From NCBI GenBank assembly GCA_004195025.1, contig SGBB01000001.1:186001-250000 (forward strand): 64,000 nt of DNA. Reading direction: 5' to 3'. Under the pieces are notes generated by a model. That model saw only the letters and a program-made list of their open reading frames with translations. It was not told the DNA's origin and did not search any database. The first letter of the stretch is position 1. Each line of letters opens with the position of its first letter. The position numbers were made by a program, and so were the translations under genes. The stretch is from Candidatus Acidulidesulfobacter diazotrophicus (GTDB lineage Bacteria; SZUA-79; Acidulodesulfobacterales; Acidulodesulfobacteraceae). This document shows positions 63,049 to 64,000 of the stretch, piece after piece.

Positions 63049-64000
63049 ATGCTTAAAGTTCTCGTCAGTGATAAGTTATCCAAAGAAGGTGTTGATATAT
63101 TATCTAAAACAGGTAAAATTCAGGTTGACGTTAAAGTCGGCTTAAAACCCGAAGAACTTAGATCTATAATACATGAATATCACGGGATAGTCATCAGGAG
63201 CGCAACAAAACTTACTAAAGATATAATTGAAGCGGCTAAAAATCTAAAAGTTATAGGCAGAGCAGGAAGCGGATTAGATAATGTAGATAAAGCTGCCGCA
63301 ACCGCTGCAGGAATTGTTGTGATGAATACCCCAGGAGGCAATACAGTTACCACGGCGGAACTTACTTTTGGAATGCTTCTTGCCATGTCAAGGCATATTC
63401 CCCAGTCTTTTTTATCTATTAAAGAAGGCAAATGGGAAAAAAGTAAATTTCAGGGCACTGAAGTATATGACAAGACATTAGGCATAATCGGTTTAGGCAA
63501 TATCGGACAAGCATTAAATAAAAGAGCAAAATGTTTTGGAATGAACGTTATAGGATACGACCCCTTCCTTTCAAAAGAAAAAGCTCAAGAACTTGAGATT
63601 AGCTATGTAAATTTAGACGAAATTTATGCAAAATCCGATTATATAAGCGTGCATACCCCGCTTTCCAAGGAAACAAAAGGTATGATAAATAAAGAAACCA
63701 TTGCAAAAATGAAAGACGGCGTGAGATTATTAAATATTGCAAGAGGCGGTATAATAAACGAGACTGATCTTTATGAAGCATTAAAGTCTAAAAAAGTTGC
63801 ATCATGCGCATTAGATGTTTTTGAAGTTGAACCTCCGGTCAATAATCCCCTTTTAACCTTAGACAATTTAATTGTCACTCCGCATTTAGGTGCATCTACC
63901 GAGGAAGCTCAGATTAATGTTGCGGTGGCTGTTTGTAATCAGATAGTTGATTATTTGCTTAACGGAACTATAAAAAATGCCGTCAACGTACCTTCCGTTA
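63049..64000 (+). CDS. serA: D-3-phosphoglycerate dehydrogenase, cut by window end
   Basis: This is the first enzyme of serine synthesis. The start ATG at 63049 has GAGGAGA 12-18 bases upstream. Recognisable features are GIVIRSATKLT, GRAGSGLDNVD, the NAD motif LGIIGLGNIGQAL and the conserved RGGIINETDLYEAL plus PHLGASTEEAQ with the catalytic His. About 317 codons are present without a stop. The C-terminal regulatory part lies beyond the window, so its domain type cannot be told. Confidence 0.92.
   Translation, partial: MLKVLVSDKLSKEGVDILSKTGKIQVDVKVGLKPEELRSIIHEYHGIVIRSATKLTKDIIEAAKNLKVIGRAGSGLDNVDKAAATAAGIVVMNTPGGNTVTTAELTFGMLLAMSRHIPQSFLSIKEGKWEKSKFQGTEVYDKTLGIIGLGNIGQALNKRAKCFGMNVIGYDPFLSKEKAQELEISYVNLDEIYAKSDYISVHTPLSKETKGMINKETIAKMKDGVRLLNIARGGIINETDLYEALKSKKVASCALDVFEVEPPVNNPLLTLDNLIVTPHLGASTEEAQINVAVAVCNQIVDYLLNGTIKNAVNVPSV

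Overview
The window comes from an AT-rich bacterial chromosome with diderm (outer-membrane) traits: LolA, LysM lytic transglycosylase, sigma54 regulation and cytochrome bd oxidase. The order parA-parB-atpF'-atpF-atpH-atpA-atpG-atpD-atpC is typical of deltaproteobacteria-like lineages. My best guess, an inference from gene order and base composition only, is an uncultured acidophilic or sulfur-cycling relative such as the Acidulodesulfobacterales (Sva0485). No 16S gene is present to test this.

Left part (1-26.6 kb) is housekeeping: chromosome partitioning, the F1 and peripheral-stalk genes of ATP synthase (no a or c subunit here), serS, ftsK-lolA-yajQ, a sigma54-type glnB-glnA unit, ssb, plsC, RNase J, a 21-codon ORF with a strong Shine-Dalgarno sequence, cydAB, an IclR regulator and an AmmeMemoRadiSam radical SAM gene.

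Middle part (26.7-47.7 kb) is an accessory island at the 3' end of tRNA-Gln(CUG). The intact tRNA lies at the left edge. An 81-bp copy of its 3' half plus downstream flank recurs at 45.8 kb, and a shorter 34-bp copy at 47.65 kb, so two segments appear stacked in tandem. No integrase was found. The first segment is visibly richer in G+C and holds a type III-D-like CRISPR system read on the minus strand from a clear promoter near 43.45 kb: a small Csx3-like gene, cas6, HD-less cas10 with GGDD, a single cas7, csx10 (cas5-like) with a long helical tail, a double-cas7 fusion, csx19, a large TIGR03986-type RAMP gene and a Card1/Can2-like CARF nuclease. Behind these lie hipB, a deleted hipA, cas1, two cas2 genes and a six-repeat array. 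A Fic gene, a membrane CARF effector read in two frames across an A-AAA-AAC heptamer, an IS1634-like element and a brnTA toxin-antitoxin pair complete this segment. The second segment carries a radical SAM/SPASM gene and a PqqD-like gene.

The likely logic of the system: Cas6 processes crRNA, the Cas7/Csx10 backbone binds and cuts target RNA, Cas10 makes cyclic oligoadenylate, and the CARF proteins (soluble nuclease and membrane protein) respond, possibly restrained by the Csx3-like protein. The separate cas7 and tailed csx10, followed by the double-cas7 gene, look like an unfused counterpart of the type III-Dv complex.

Right part (47.7-64 kb) returns to chromosomal genes: a lipoprotein rhodanese, a PNPOx-like protein, a large sensor diguanylate cyclase, a CDF transporter, an NtrC-type regulator, moeA, an MltD-like enzyme, and a class V aminotransferase next to serA, which runs off the end. 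Several small inverted-repeat elements lie between genes on both sides.
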